From NCBI GenBank assembly GCA_949519155.1, contig CATIQU010000025.1, positions 1 to 64,000 on the forward strand: a DNA stretch of 64,000 nt, read 5' to 3'. The position numbers and the translations under genes were made by a program. Positions within the stretch are counted from its first letter, which is position 1. Every line of letters starts with the position of its first letter. The stretch is from Polaribacter sp. SA4-10. GTDB taxonomy: Bacteria; Bacteroidota; Bacteroidia; Flavobacteriales; Flavobacteriaceae. The notes beneath the pieces were generated by a model. The model saw nothing but the letters and a program-made list of their open reading frames with translations. It did not search any database and was not told the origin of the DNA. Shown here one piece after another: positions 54,122 to 63,728 of this stretch.

Positions 54122-56110
54122 TTATTCGCCAGGATTTTCTTCTACTGGTTCAATAGCTACGTCTTTTTCTTTTTTTATTTTCTCTTCCTTCAGGGGCTGA
54201 ATTTCAACATCAAAAGGTCTTTTTCCAAATATCTTTTCTAAATCATCTTTAAAAATCACTTCTTTTTCTAAAAGTAATTCTGCTAAAATGGTTAGTTTTT
54301 CTTTATGATTGCTTAATAATTCGATTGCTCTTACATATTGAGCTTCAATCATTTTAGAAATTTCTCTATCAATTGTTTTAGAAGTTTCTTCACTGTATGG
54401 TTTTACAAATGCATCATTTCCAGAAGAGTCGTAATATGTAATGTTACCAATCTCTTCATTCAAACCATATACTGTAACCATTGCTCTCGCTTGTTTGGTT
54501 ACTTTTTCTAGATCACTTAATGCACCTGTTGAGATTTTATTGAAAATAATTTTCTCTGCAGCTCTACCTCCCAAGGTAGCACACATTTCATCTAACATTT
54601 GCTCCGTTTGCACTATCATTCTTTCAGCTGGCAAATACCAAGCAGCACCTAAAGATTGTCCTCTAGGTACAATGGTCACTTTAACTAGTGGTGCAGCATG
54701 TTCCAACATCCAACTTACCGTAGCGTGACCAGCTTCATGAAAAGCAATTGTTTTCTTCTCTTTAGGTGTAATTACTTTGTTTTTCTTTTCTAACCCACCA
54801 ACAATTCGATCAGCAGCATCTAGGAAATCTTGATGTTCTATTGCTTTTTTGTCATGTCGTGCTGCGATCAAAGCAGCTTCATTACACATGTTTGCAATGT
54901 CTGCACCAGAGAAACCTGGAGTTTGTTGTGCTAAGAAACCAACTTTTACATCTTCTCCTAATTTCAAGGGCTTTATATGAACGTCAAAAATTTCTTTTCG
55001 CTCATTAATGTCTGGTAAATCAACATAAATTTGACGATCAAAACGTCCTGCACGCATTAAAGCTTTGTCTAAAACATCAGCTCTGTTCGTTGCAGCTATA
55101 ACTATAACATTGGTATCGGTTCCAAAACCGTCCATTTCTGTCAGTAATTGATTTAAAGTATTTTCTCGTTCATCGTTACCACCGGTCATGCTGTTTTTAC
55201 CACGAGCTCTACCAATTGCATCAATTTCATCAATAAAAATAATAGAAGGTGATTTTTGTTGTGCTTGTTTAAATAAGTCTCTCACACGAGAGGCACCAAC
55301 TCCAACAAACATTTCTACAAAATCAGATCCAGACAAAGAAAAGAAAGGAACTCCTGCTTCTCCTGCAACCGCCTTTGCTAAAAGTGTTTTACCAGTTCCA
55401 GGAGGCCCTACAAGTAAAGCTCCCTTTGGTATTTTTCCTCCTAATGCGGTATATTTTTCTGGGTGTTTTAAGAAGTCTACAATTTCTTGTACCTCTTCTT
55501 TTGCCCCTTCCAATCCTGCTACATTCTCGAAAGTAGTTTTTACTTTGGTGTCTTTGTCAAAAAGTTTTGCTTTCGATTTTCCAATATTAAAAATTTGTCC
55601 ACCACCACCACCAGCGCCACCGCCGCCAGACATTCTTTTCATGAAAAATAACCAAACACCAATTAACAAGATGAAAGGTAAATAATTAAAGATGCTTTCA
55701 ACAATACTGGTCCGAGTATCGTTTCGCATATCCACAGACAACTTGTTTTTCTCTTTAGCGTTGCGAACTTCATTCTCGAAGTTTTGCTGATCTCCAAAGT
55801 TGTATTCAAAAATTGGAGAGCCAGGTTTGTAAAAAGTACCTGTTTTGTGTTCTTTATATTTGTTTTTAGCTAATGCATCTTCAGTTAAATAAATTTGAGC
55901 TGTCGTATTATTAACAACTAAAATCTTTTCAATTTCATTATCATTTAAAATTTTCTCAAATTTATTTTTTGACAAACTTTTAGAAGCTAAAGCATCAGAA
56001 TTTAAAAACTGAAACACGATTAGGGCTATAAAAACAGCTCCATAAATCCAGTATGAACTAAATTTTGCTTTCGGGGATTTTGGTTTATTCTCTTTATTCG
56101 ATTCACTCAT
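54122..56110 (-). CDS. ftsH: ATP-dependent zinc metalloprotease FtsH
   Basis: Membrane-bound AAA+ protease for quality control. The 662-residue protein has two membrane spans (about residues 20-36 and 142-158) around a periplasmic domain, Walker A GPPGTGKT (235-242), Walker [12 protein letters not shown] (290-300), the second region of homology ([17 protein letters not shown]), and the zinc motif HEAGH (458-462). A Gly-rich linker (161-171) follows the second span. It is the second gene of the rsfS-ftsH-LUD-cdsA-psd operon. Confidence 0.98.
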   Translation of the reverse strand: MSESNKENKPKSPKAKFSSYWIYGAVFIALIVFQFLNSDALASKSLSKNKFEKILNDNEIEKILVVNNTTAQIYLTEDALAKNKYKEHKTGTFYKPGSPIFEYNFGDQQNFENEVRNAKEKNKLSVDMRNDTRTSIVESIFNYLPFILLIGVWLFFMKRMSGGGGAGGGGGQIFNIGKSKAKLFDKDTKVKTTFENVAGLEGAKEEVQEIVDFLKHPEKYTALGGKIPKGALLVGPPGTGKTLLAKAVAGEAGVPFFSLSGSDFVEMFVGVGASRVRDLFKQAQQKSPSIIFIDEIDAIGRARGKNSMTGGNDERENTLNQLLTEMDGFGTDTNVIVIAATNRADVLDKALMRAGRFDRQIYVDLPDINERKEIFDVHIKPLKLGEDVKVGFLAQQTPGFSGADIANMCNEAALIAARHDKKAIEHQDFLDAADRIVGGLEKKNKVITPKEKKTIAFHEAGHATVSWMLEHAAPLVKVTIVPRGQSLGAAWYLPAERMIVQTEQMLDEMCATLGGRAAEKIIFNKISTGALSDLEKVTKQARAMVTVYGLNEEIGNITYYDSSGNDAFVKPYSEETSKTIDREISKMIEAQYVRAIELLSNHKEKLTILAELLLEKEVIFKDDLEKIFGKRPFDVEIQPLKEEKIKKEKDVAIEPVEENPGE

Positions 56111-56134
56111 ATTCTAAAAAATGAAATGTGTTTG

Positions 56135-56500
56135 TTAAGATTTTATTTCTGTAATTTTTGCGTCACCCCAAAGGCTTTCGATGTCATAAAATTCGCGAAC
56201 GTGTTTTTGAAAAACATGTACAACAACATTTACGTAGTCCATTAAAATCCATTCAGAATTGTTTTGACCTTCTATGTGCCATGGTTTATCTTTGATTTCC
56301 TTAGAAACCGTTTTCTGGACAGATCCAGAAATTGCATTTACTTGTGTGTTTGAGTTCCCTGAACAAATGATGAAATAATCACATACAGTGTTCTCAATTT
56401 CTCTTAAGTCTAATAATTGAATGTCTTCTCCCTTAACATTGTCAATTCCTTTTATAATCACAGCGATTAGCTCGTCTGTATTGATTTTCTTTTTGGTCAT
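56135..56500 (-). CDS. rsfS: Ribosome silencing factor RsfS
   Basis: Binds L14 of the 50S subunit and blocks subunit joining in poor growth. The 121-residue protein shows the family motifs IKGIDNVKGEDIQLLDLREI, CDYFIICSGNSNTQVNAIS, and EGQNNSEWILMDYVNVVVHVF. It is the first gene of the minus-strand operon, divergent from birA. Confidence 0.96.
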   Translation of the reverse strand: MTKKKINTDELIAVIIKGIDNVKGEDIQLLDLREIENTVCDYFIICSGNSNTQVNAISGSVQKTVSKEIKDKPWHIEGQNNSEWILMDYVNVVVHVFQKHVREFYDIESLWGDAKITEIKS

Positions 56501-56586
56501 TAAAATTTATAAATTATTACGCAAAGTTATTGTTTTTTTGTCACTTTTTTGTGTAATATTGAACTAGTTTACACATTATTTAACAC

Positions 56587-57318
56587 TTGAAAATAATCAA
56601 ACTTGATGCCATCGATTCTACCAATTCTTTTTTAAAAGATTTGGCACGTACCACTGCCTTAGAGAATTTCACAACTGTTATTGCAAAAGAACAAAAAAAA
56701 GGGAGAGGGCAACAAGCAGGTTCATGGGTTTCTGAGTTAGGTAAAAATCTAACATTCAGTACTTACGCCTCTTTTTCGGGGCTACAAGTAAAACATCAAA
56801 AGTATTTAAATTTTGCAGTGAGTCTTGCTGTTTTAGAAGTGCTTAAGTACTTAGAAATTCCAAATTTACAGATAAAATGGCCCAATGATATTTTGGTAGG
56901 GAACGATAAAATTTCAGGTATTTTAATTGAAAACACCCTAAAAGAACAAAAAATACAAGCTGCAATTATCGGAATTGGATTGAATGTAAATCAAGAATCC
57001 TTTCCAGTATTTTCGAGGAAGGCAATTTCAATTAAAAAGTGTTTGCAAAAAGAGACCAATTTACAGGATACACTTCAATTGTTGTTGCAGCGATTACAAT
57101 CGAAATTAACACTTTTAAATGAAGGTCAGTTTCAATTGTTAGAAGCACAGTACTTGGATTTGTTGTACAAAAAAAACGTTCCAACGACATTTAAGAACCG
57201 AGAGAACGTTTTATTTATGGGAATTATTAAAGGAGTTTCTTCCGAAGGAAAATTACAAATTTTGTTGGATGATGATTCTATCCAAGAATTTGGAATTAAA
57301 GAAGTTTCCTTTGCTTAA
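56587..57318 (+). CDS. birA: Biotin--[acetyl-CoA-carboxylase] ligase
   Basis: Attaches biotin to the carboxylase carrier domain. The 243-residue protein has the catalytic core only (KKGRGQQAGSWVSELGKNLTFS biotin loop, IKWPNDILVGNDKISGILIE), with no N-terminal repressor domain. The start is TTG at 56587: the residues it encodes (KIIKLDAIDSTNSF) match the usual N-terminus, and no ATG occurs in frame before the active site. Its end overlaps the next minus-strand gene by four bases. Confidence 0.94.
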   Translation: MKIIKLDAIDSTNSFLKDLARTTALENFTTVIAKEQKKGRGQQAGSWVSELGKNLTFSTYASFSGLQVKHQKYLNFAVSLAVLEVLKYLEIPNLQIKWPNDILVGNDKISGILIENTLKEQKIQAAIIGIGLNVNQESFPVFSRKAISIKKCLQKETNLQDTLQLLLQRLQSKLTLLNEGQFQLLEAQYLDLLYKKNVPTTFKNRENVLFMGIIKGVSSEGKLQILLDDDSIQEFGIKEVSFA

Positions 57319-57704
57319 AGTTTTGCTATATTATTGGTAAGCGTATTTACAAACTTTGTCAATGGAGCTTTAATCATCATTGCCATCATTGCATTAAATT
57401 CACCCTCAAATTGAAGTTGCACCGTACTTGAGCTTTCTGAAACTTCTTCAATGTTTGCGGCCAATGTAAAAGGCAATTTACTACTAGCTGCACCTAAGGT
57501 AATATTAGAATACTCCGTTTTATCTTTTAAAACCAGTCTAATTTCTGGCATCCCTTTCAAACCAAAAATAAACGAATCGCCGTCCACTTCAAATTTTTGA
57601 ATATTTTCGGGCATTAAGTTTTCGAAATTCGATAATTCTGTAAAAAAAGTAAAGATTTCTTTGGCAGATTTTTGCGTTGTTACTTTTGTTCCTTCAATGT
57701 TCAT
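57315..57704 (-). CDS. SRPBCC-fold protein (START-like)
   Basis: A 129-residue protein of the SRPBCC/START-like fold: KSAKEIFTFFTELSNFENLMPENIQKFEVDG and the hydrophobic C-terminal helix AMMAMMIKAPLTKFVNTL. The start at ATG 57704 is chosen over 57770 because the extra residues would overlap pyrE. The ligand is unknown. It follows pyrE by 10 bp on the same strand, an arrangement suggesting co-transcription. Confidence 0.85.
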   Translation of the reverse strand: MNIEGTKVTTQKSAKEIFTFFTELSNFENLMPENIQKFEVDGDSFIFGLKGMPEIRLVLKDKTEYSNITLGAASSKLPFTLAANIEEVSESSSTVQLQFEGEFNAMMAMMIKAPLTKFVNTLTNNIAKL

Positions 57705-57714
57705 GGTCCTTTTT

Positions 57715-58356
57715 TTATTGTTTCCAGCTACTTGGGTTTTTTCTCCATTCTTGAAGTGTTTCAATTTCATTTTCCGAAATGTAACTGCTATCAGAAGCTT
57801 GCTCTAGTAAATTATCATAGTTACTCAAAGTTGTTAAAGTAACATTTTTCTCTTCAAAATTAGTGTCAGCTACTTCAAAGCCATAGGTAAATATAGCCAC
57901 CATACCTTTCACAACAGCGCCTGCTTTTTTTAATGCAGCAACAGCATTCAAACTGCTTTTACCGGTGCTTATTAAATCTTCAATAACCACCACGTTTTGA
58001 CCGCTTTCTAAATGACCTTCAATTTGGTTTTTGCGTCCATGACTTTTTGGCTCTGGTCTCACATATATAAAAGGAACACCCAATTCTTGCGCCACCAAAA
58101 TACCAATAGCAATAGCCCCCGTAGCGACACCTGCAATTACGTCTGGTTTTCCGTGTTGTTGTTCTACTATTTTTGCAATTTCTTCTTTTAGAAAAACCCT
58201 CACGGCAGGGTAAGAAAGTGTAATTCTATTGTCGCAATATATTGGCGATTTCCATCCTGAGGCCCAGTTAAAAGGTTCATTTGGACTTAGTTTTATCGCC
58301 TTAATTTGCAATAAAAGTTCAGCGGTTTTTTTTGCTGTATCTTTGTTTAAAATCAT
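57715..58356 (-). CDS. pyrE: Orotate phosphoribosyltransferase
   Basis: Converts orotate and PRPP to OMP in pyrimidine synthesis. The 213-residue protein from ATG 58356 has the usual N-terminus (LNKDTAKKTAELLLQIKAI), PFNWASGWKSPIYCDNR, and the PRPP loop VVVIEDLISTGKSSLNA. The frame stays open 88 codons upstream, but that part overlaps the divergent NUDIX gene and is not family-like. A consensus -7 box ends four bases before its ATG. Confidence 0.95.
   Translation of the reverse strand: MILNKDTAKKTAELLLQIKAIKLSPNEPFNWASGWKSPIYCDNRITLSYPAVRVFLKEEIAKIVEQQHGKPDVIAGVATGAIAIGILVAQELGVPFIYVRPEPKSHGRKNQIEGHLESGQNVVVIEDLISTGKSSLNAVAALKKAGAVVKGMVAIFTYGFEVADTNFEEKNVTLTTLSNYDNLLEQASDSSYISENEIETLQEWRKNPSSWKQ
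58338..58345 (+). promoter_or_regulatory. Putative NUDIX-gene promoter -7 box inside pyrE
   Basis: TATCTTTG matches TAnnTTTG and lies in the first codons of pyrE on the opposite strand, 18 bases before the NUDIX start. Confidence 0.45.
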
Positions 58357-58360
58357 GCTG

Positions 58361-58368
58361 CAAATGTA
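58361..58368 (-). promoter_or_regulatory. Putative pyrE promoter -7 box inside the NUDIX start
   Basis: On the minus strand TACATTTG matches the consensus. It ends four bases before the pyrE ATG, which implies a leaderless or almost leaderless mRNA. It covers the NUDIX start codon (58364-58366). Confidence 0.5.
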
Positions 58369-58972
58369 TAAAGTTTTTGTAAATGATAGTCTAATTATCT
58401 TAACAGATTCTTTACCAAAAGAAAATAAGTTACCAGTGTACTTGTTTGAAAACACATGTGTTGAAGAATTTGTACAAAACATAATTGCCAATCCCACAAA
58501 AGAGGTGCTTTTTTTGTGTGTCAATTTAGAGAAATCTACCGCACTTTTTTTTGAGAACTTCAAAATGGTTACTGCTGCTGGAGGGTTGGTTTTAAACCCG
58601 CAAAAAGAAATTTTATTCATTTATAGAAATGGAATGTGGGACCTGCCTAAAGGGATGATTGAAAAGGGAGAAACCCTAGAAACAACTGCACTCAGAGAGG
58701 TTGCTGAAGAGTGTGGTATTGAAAACCTTTCCATTGATCAATTTTTAACAACCACCTACCATTATTTTTATCGAAATGAAAAGTGCCTCAAAAAAACACA
58801 TTGGTTTTTAATGCATTCAAACTTTGAAGGTGTCCTACAACCGCAAGAAGAAGAGGGTATAACTCAAGTTGTTTTTAAAAATAAAACAGCTACTTTAAAA
58901 GCCCTACAAAACAGCTATGCCAACATTAAATTGGTTTATAACAAATACTTAGACTTACAAGGATACAATTAA
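58364..58972 (+). CDS. NUDIX hydrolase
   Basis: A 202-residue protein with a ~65-residue N-terminal extension and a C-terminal Nudix domain with the box GMIEKGETLETTALREVAEECGI-type signature (about residues 100-122, GX5EX7REVXEEXGX). It hydrolyses a nucleoside diphosphate derivative of unknown kind. The start at ATG 58364 is preferred; ATG 58355 is also possible. It is divergent from pyrE with only seven bases between start codons. Confidence 0.9.
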   Translation: MYKVFVNDSLIILTDSLPKENKLPVYLFENTCVEEFVQNIIANPTKEVLFLCVNLEKSTALFFENFKMVTAAGGLVLNPQKEILFIYRNGMWDLPKGMIEKGETLETTALREVAEECGIENLSIDQFLTTTYHYFYRNEKCLKKTHWFLMHSNFEGVLQPQEEEGITQVVFKNKTATLKALQNSYANIKLVYNKYLDLQGYN

Positions 58973-58981
58973 AAAACCTAC

Positions 58982-58989
58982 TATCTTTG
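58982..58989 (+). promoter_or_regulatory. Putative SulP-gene promoter -7 box
   Basis: TATCTTTG, 27 bases before the SulP start codon. No -33 TTG at standard spacing. Confidence 0.45.
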
Positions 58990-59016
58990 CCGACTTCTAA
59001 AAGTGATTAAAAAATT

Positions 59017-60909
59017 ATGACTGAATTTATAAAAAAGATAACACCAAACGCTAAAGATGATATTTTAGCAGGAATTACAGTTTCATTGGCAATGATTCCA
59101 GAAGTTGTTGCTTTTGCTTTTGTTGCTCAAATAAGTCCTATTGTAGCTTTATTTGGTGCTTTTGTAGTAGGAATTATTTCTGCTTTTTTTGGCGGAAGAC
59201 CGGGGTTGATTTCTGGTGCAGCAGGTGCCGTTGCAGTTATTTTTGTAACCATGATACAGGAGGGACATGCAAAGGGATTGCTGTTTGATTGTCCTGTTGA
59301 AAACATGGGGTATTTTTATTTATTAGCCGCCGTTGTTTTAATGGGGGTTATACAAGTTTTTGCAGGTGTTTTTAAACTGGGTAAATTTGTTCGTTTAATT
59401 CCACATTCCGTAATGATGGGGTTTGTAAACGGTTTAGCCATCGTTATTTTTATGGCACAATTAGGCATGTTCAAAGAAAATAAAAAAGATTTTTTTGGCC
59501 AAAATATGCGGAATACCCAGTCGAAAGAATTGGTTTACAAGATATCTAATAACCAAGTAAAAGATTTAGCTTCTAATACCGTATTATATACAATCAATGG
59601 TAATTCTGTTAAAAACAGCAGTACTAACGAAGAACAATTCGTAGTATCAGAAGGCCAGGTTTTTGATGTAAAAACAAAAAAAGTTCTTTTTAATGCGTCA
59701 GAAGATGGTTTTTATTCTGTAAAAGATAGTGGAGTCGTAAAATCCTCTATGGAAGGAAAAAAATTATATACAATGATTGGTTTGGTGCTACTAACTATGC
59801 TTATAGTTTGGGGGTTACCGAAACTAACCACAAAGATTCCAGCAGCATTAACCGCTATTTTTATTGTTACTCTAATTTCAATTTTTGGAGGATTGAGTTC
59901 TATTAATGTCGGGGATTTCATTAGAGATGGAGGTGGAGCTGGTTTAAATGGGATTGATGAAATTTCAAGTAAATTAAACGTATTAGAACTGTGGAGCAAC
60001 TTGCCTTTTAATTTAGATACCTTAAAATTTATTGCACCATATGCATTTTTAGCGGCATCGGTTGGTTTAATTGAAACCTTAATGACCATGAATTTAGTCG
60101 ATGAATTAACAGAATCTAGAGGAAACGGAAATAAAGAATGTGTTGCTCAAGGAGCTGGAAACATTGTAAGTGGTGTCTTTGGAGGAACAGGTGGTTGTGG
60201 GATGATTGGACAAACAGTGATTAATATCAATGCCGGTGGTCGTGGACGCTTGTCTGGTGTTATGATGGCATTAACGCTGCTTACCTTTATTTTATTTGCA
60301 GATACGTATATTGAACAAGTTCCTATTGCCGCATTGGTAGGAGTGATGTTTATGATGGTTATTGAAACATTTGCTTGGTCTAGCTTTAGAATTTTAAAGA
60401 AAATACCAATGTCAGATGCTTTTGTACTAATCATTGTTTCTGCAGTGACTGTTTTCTTTGACTTGGCGATTGCCGTATTTGTAGGAGTCATTATTTCTGC
60501 ACTCTCTTTTGCTTGGACGAGTGCAAAGAAAATTAGAGCCAGAAAACGTTTTAAAGCAGACGGAACCAAAGTTTATGAAATCTGGGGTCCTCTCTTTTTT
60601 GGTAGTATCACTGATTTTAATGAGAAATTTGATGTTAAAAACGACCCAACAAGCGTAGAAATTGATTTTGTGGAAGCACGTATTTCAGATCACTCTGCAA
60701 TTGAAGCGATTTTTGCTTTGGTTGAAAAATATCAAGCGGAAGGCAAAAATATAAAACTAAAACACTTAAGTAAGGATTGTAAAATCTTACTATATAAGGC
60801 AAGCCCGATATTTACAGGAATTATAGAAGAAGGTATTGATGATCCAAGATATCACTTAGCGGCAAACCCAGAAGATTTTCCAAAACCTTTAGGGGAGTAC
60901 AAGTTTTAG
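59017..60909 (+). CDS. SulP-family anion transporter
   Basis: A 630-residue permease of the SLC26/SulP family for sulfate, bicarbonate or similar anions. It has the N-terminal motif region DILAGITVSLAMIPEVVAFAF, GRPGLISGAAGAVAVIF, about 12 spans and a C-terminal STAS-like domain (about 520-600; EIWGPLFFGSITDF). Residues ~151-248 are an unusual soluble insertion between membrane segments, with three short related strands (KELVYKIS, NTVLYTIN, KKVLFNAS). The anion is not known. Confidence 0.88.
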   Translation: MTEFIKKITPNAKDDILAGITVSLAMIPEVVAFAFVAQISPIVALFGAFVVGIISAFFGGRPGLISGAAGAVAVIFVTMIQEGHAKGLLFDCPVENMGYFYLLAAVVLMGVIQVFAGVFKLGKFVRLIPHSVMMGFVNGLAIVIFMAQLGMFKENKKDFFGQNMRNTQSKELVYKISNNQVKDLASNTVLYTINGNSVKNSSTNEEQFVVSEGQVFDVKTKKVLFNASEDGFYSVKDSGVVKSSMEGKKLYTMIGLVLLTMLIVWGLPKLTTKIPAALTAIFIVTLISIFGGLSSINVGDFIRDGGGAGLNGIDEISSKLNVLELWSNLPFNLDTLKFIAPYAFLAASVGLIETLMTMNLVDELTESRGNGNKECVAQGAGNIVSGVFGGTGGCGMIGQTVININAGGRGRLSGVMMALTLLTFILFADTYIEQVPIAALVGVMFMMVIETFAWSSFRILKKIPMSDAFVLIIVSAVTVFFDLAIAVFVGVIISALSFAWTSAKKIRARKRFKADGTKVYEIWGPLFFGSITDFNEKFDVKNDPTSVEIDFVEARISDHSAIEAIFALVEKYQAEGKNIKLKHLSKDCKILLYKASPIFTGIIEEGIDDPRYHLAANPEDFPKPLGEYKF

Positions 60910-60933
60910 AGTTTAAAAATGTAGAAGAAATTA

Positions 60934-60967
60934 AAAAAGCGCAACTTGTGAAAGTTGCGCTTTTTTA
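60934..60967. terminator. Bidirectional terminator between the SulP and iorB-like genes
   Basis: A 15-bp stem including A-T flanks (60934-60948 with 60953-60967), core GCGCAACTT, loop GTGA. T runs lie on both strands and serve the converging genes. Confidence 0.85.
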
Positions 60968-60988
60968 TTATCGTATTACGAACTATGT

Positions 60989-63208
60989 TTACACCATTCC
61001 TAAGTCAATTAAAGGCAATGTTCTCACTCGTTTTCCAGTTGCATTAAAAATAGCATTACAGATCGCAGGAGCAATAACAGGAACTCCAGGTTCTCCAACA
61101 CCTGTTGGTGCAGTTTCCATATTGTCAATAATGGTGATGTCAATGTTTGGTGTATCTTTCATGCGCGTCATTGGATAATCATGAAAGTTACTCTGTTCAA
61201 TAGCACCTTCTTTGGCAGTAATTTTCCCAAACAAAGTAAACGACATTCCAAAAATGGCAGCGCCTTCTAATTGATTTTTAACATTATCTTTATTCAATAC
61301 CAATCCACAATCGATAGCAGTCCAAATGTTTTCCACTTTTATTTTATCCTCTTTTGAGGAGACCTCTACAACAGTTGCAACATAACTATAAAAACTATAA
61401 TGAACGGCCAAACCTAAGCCATGGCCTTCAGGTAATTTCATACCCCAATTTGCTTTTTCAGTAACAGTCCTTAAAACATTTTTGAATCGTTTTGAATCAA
61501 AAGGAAATTCTGATTTTCCTTGAATAATTCGATCTTTTCCTAGTAATTCTAAATGAAATAATAAAGGATCTTTGTTTGCTTTTGCTGCCAATTCATCCAC
61601 AAAAGAATTGATTCCAAATCCACTATGAATATGAATGACAGATCGCATCCAGCCGATTCGTAAATGAGCTTCTGCTTTTGCATTTTCAAATCTAAAATTT
61701 TCAATCTCATAAGGGTTGTTAATAAATCCTTGTCCCAATTCAAAACCAGAAGCATAATCTGATAATGGCTTAAAGCTAGAAACGATAGAAGGGAAAGCAA
61801 CTTTGTGCAGCCAACCCGAAACCTGTCCTTTTTTGTCTAGCGAACCTTTAATAGTTTGTGTGCTTGAAGAATGGTAAAAACTATGTTGTATGTCATCTTC
61901 ACGTGTCCAAACTACCTGAACAGGAGCATTTATTTCTTTAGATAAAGCGACTGCCTCTACAACAAAATCTGACTTTGATTTTCGTCCAAAGCCACCTCCT
62001 AAAAAAGTAACGTTTACCGTTACATTTTGAATTTTTAAATTGAAGAAGTGCGCAATTTCACTTCTTGCCGTTTGCGGATCTTGCACGGGTGCCCATACTT
62101 CGCAACGGTCTTCCTGAAACCAAGCAGTAGCATTGGGTACTTCCATAGGTGCGTGCACTAAGTGCGGTACATGGTAGCTAGCCTCAACGATTTGTTCACT
62201 TTCTTTAAATGCAGTCGTAATATTTCCACGACTCCCAGGAACTAATTTCCCGTTTTCTTGAAGACGATCGTTAATTTTTTTATTGTAAGTATCGGTATCA
62301 TACTCTTTGTTATCGCCAAGATCCCAATCAATTTCTAAGTTTAATTTCCCTTGAAAAGCAGCCCAAGTATTATTGGCAATGACTGCAACACCGCCCAACA
62401 TTCCGAAAAATTTTCCAGTAGGAGGAATCATTCGATCCATTTGGATGATTTTTTCAACACCAGCAGTCTCTTCAGCTGCAGACTTGTCGACACTTTTTAC
62501 CGTTCCAAAAGTAACAGGACATCGTGCAATGGCTGCAAACTTCATATTCGGAATTCTTTTGTCAATACCATAAACTGCAGTTCCGTGTGTAAAGTCTTTT
62601 AGATCAACACTTTTCAGGGTCTTTCCAATATATTTAAAATTTTTGGTTTCCTTTAGTGTGATTTCCTCAGATTCCGAAAGGGTGATTTTTGATGCTTCTT
62701 CCACCAAATCGCCAAAGAAAATTTTCTCATTCGTTTTGGTATTCACTACATAGTGGTTGTCGGCGATGCATTCGTTTTTTGGAACATTCCATTTTTGTGC
62801 TGCCGCAGCAATTAGCATCATTTTTGCAGTTGCGCCCATTTTACGCATGGGTTCCAATAGGGTTCTTACACTTCGAGAACCATCTGTGTTTTGATTTCCA
62901 TATTTTTCGTCACCTATTGCTTGTTCCACATAGATATAACCCCAGTCGGCTTCTAACTCGTCTGCAATTGCCGAGGCCAAAGAAGTCCGGATTCCTTGTC
63001 CCATTTCAGAACGAGATGCAATTAAAGTGATATTCCCATCTTTTTTAATGTTGATAAAAAGATTGGGGGCAAACTCGTTTTCGCCTGTCAATTTTGGAAT
63101 AAAATCTTTTTTGTCTCCAGTTGTAATGCATCCTAAAAGAATTCCTCCTGTTGCCAATCCGAATACTTTTACAAAGTTTCGTCTACTTAAGTTTTGAATC
63201 TTAGCCAT
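60989..63208 (-). CDS. Molybdopterin-binding subunit of an IorB-type hydroxylase
   Basis: Large subunit of a xanthine-oxidase-family enzyme of the isoquinoline 1-oxidoreductase type, 739 residues. The start at ATG 63208 gives a twin-arginine signal (LSRRNFVKVFGLATGG) with a Cys soon after (LLGC), so export is likely. Molybdenum-cofactor regions are VTFLGGGFGRKSKSDFVVEA and the catalytic Glu in GVGEPGVPVIAPA near the end. It overlaps the iron-sulfur gene by eight bases. An FAD subunit is missing, as is normal for this type, which passes electrons to a cytochrome. The substrate is unknown. Confidence 0.88.
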   Translation of the reverse strand: MAKIQNLSRRNFVKVFGLATGGILLGCITTGDKKDFIPKLTGENEFAPNLFINIKKDGNITLIASRSEMGQGIRTSLASAIADELEADWGYIYVEQAIGDEKYGNQNTDGSRSVRTLLEPMRKMGATAKMMLIAAAAQKWNVPKNECIADNHYVVNTKTNEKIFFGDLVEEASKITLSESEEITLKETKNFKYIGKTLKSVDLKDFTHGTAVYGIDKRIPNMKFAAIARCPVTFGTVKSVDKSAAEETAGVEKIIQMDRMIPPTGKFFGMLGGVAVIANNTWAAFQGKLNLEIDWDLGDNKEYDTDTYNKKINDRLQENGKLVPGSRGNITTAFKESEQIVEASYHVPHLVHAPMEVPNATAWFQEDRCEVWAPVQDPQTARSEIAHFFNLKIQNVTVNVTFLGGGFGRKSKSDFVVEAVALSKEINAPVQVVWTREDDIQHSFYHSSSTQTIKGSLDKKGQVSGWLHKVAFPSIVSSFKPLSDYASGFELGQGFINNPYEIENFRFENAKAEAHLRIGWMRSVIHIHSGFGINSFVDELAAKANKDPLLFHLELLGKDRIIQGKSEFPFDSKRFKNVLRTVTEKANWGMKLPEGHGLGLAVHYSFYSYVATVVEVSSKEDKIKVENIWTAIDCGLVLNKDNVKNQLEGAAIFGMSFTLFGKITAKEGAIEQSNFHDYPMTRMKDTPNIDITIIDNMETAPTGVGEPGVPVIAPAICNAIFNATGKRVRTLPLIDLGMV

Positions 63209-63665
63209 GTGTATTCGTTTTAAGTTCAACTGCTTTGTGAATTGCTTTTCTAATTCGAGTATAGGTGCCACATCGACAAATATTGCCACTCATGGCCTTG
63301 TCGATGTCCTCATTTGTGGGTTTTACTGTGTTGTCTAATAAAGCAGTAGCGGCAATTAATTGCCCAGATTGACAATAGCCACATTGGGGTACATTACCTT
63401 CATTCCAGGCCTCTCTTAGAAACTCTAAATTCTCTGAAGAACCTTCAATAGTGAAAATTTCTTTTCCTTCTGCATAGGAAACTGGAATGCTGCAAGATTT
63501 TGTTAAGTTGCCGTTGATTAATACGGAGCAAGCACCGCATTGACTAACTCCGCATCCGAATTTGGTACCCGTTAAGCCAATAATGTCTCTAATAGCCCAA
63601 AGTAATGGCATCTCATCTTGAGCTTCTATGGAAATTTTTTTTCCGTTTATTGAAAGTGATTTCAT
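63201..63665 (-). CDS. Iron-sulfur subunit of an IorA-type hydroxylase
   Basis: A 154-residue protein with two [2Fe-2S] sites. The plant-type site has Cys residues in FGCGVSQCGACSVLING plus the following Cys, and the second site has QCGYCQSGQ and GNICRCGTYTRIRKAI. It has no signal peptide, so it is presumably exported bound to the Tat-signal partner encoded just downstream. Confidence 0.93.
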   Translation of the reverse strand: MKSLSINGKKISIEAQDEMPLLWAIRDIIGLTGTKFGCGVSQCGACSVLINGNLTKSCSIPVSYAEGKEIFTIEGSSENLEFLREAWNEGNVPQCGYCQSGQLIAATALLDNTVKPTNEDIDKAMSGNICRCGTYTRIRKAIHKAVELKTNTHG

Positions 63666-63728
63666 AATTTCTGAAAATTTAATTCAGCAAGTTACGTTTT
63701 TTTTGAATTGATAAAAAGCAGTAAAAAT

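Noticed and set aside
55188..55685. 165-codon frame antisense to ftsH
   Set aside because: Mirror of the conserved ATPase domain, with a poly-Pro run from the Gly linker; not a gene.
58357..58620. N-terminal extension of pyrE (88 codons upstream of ATG 58356)
   Set aside because: It overlaps the divergent NUDIX gene and does not resemble OPRT proteins.
60147..60569. 140-codon frame antisense to the SulP gene
   Set aside because: Composition follows the complement of membrane-span codons; no family match.
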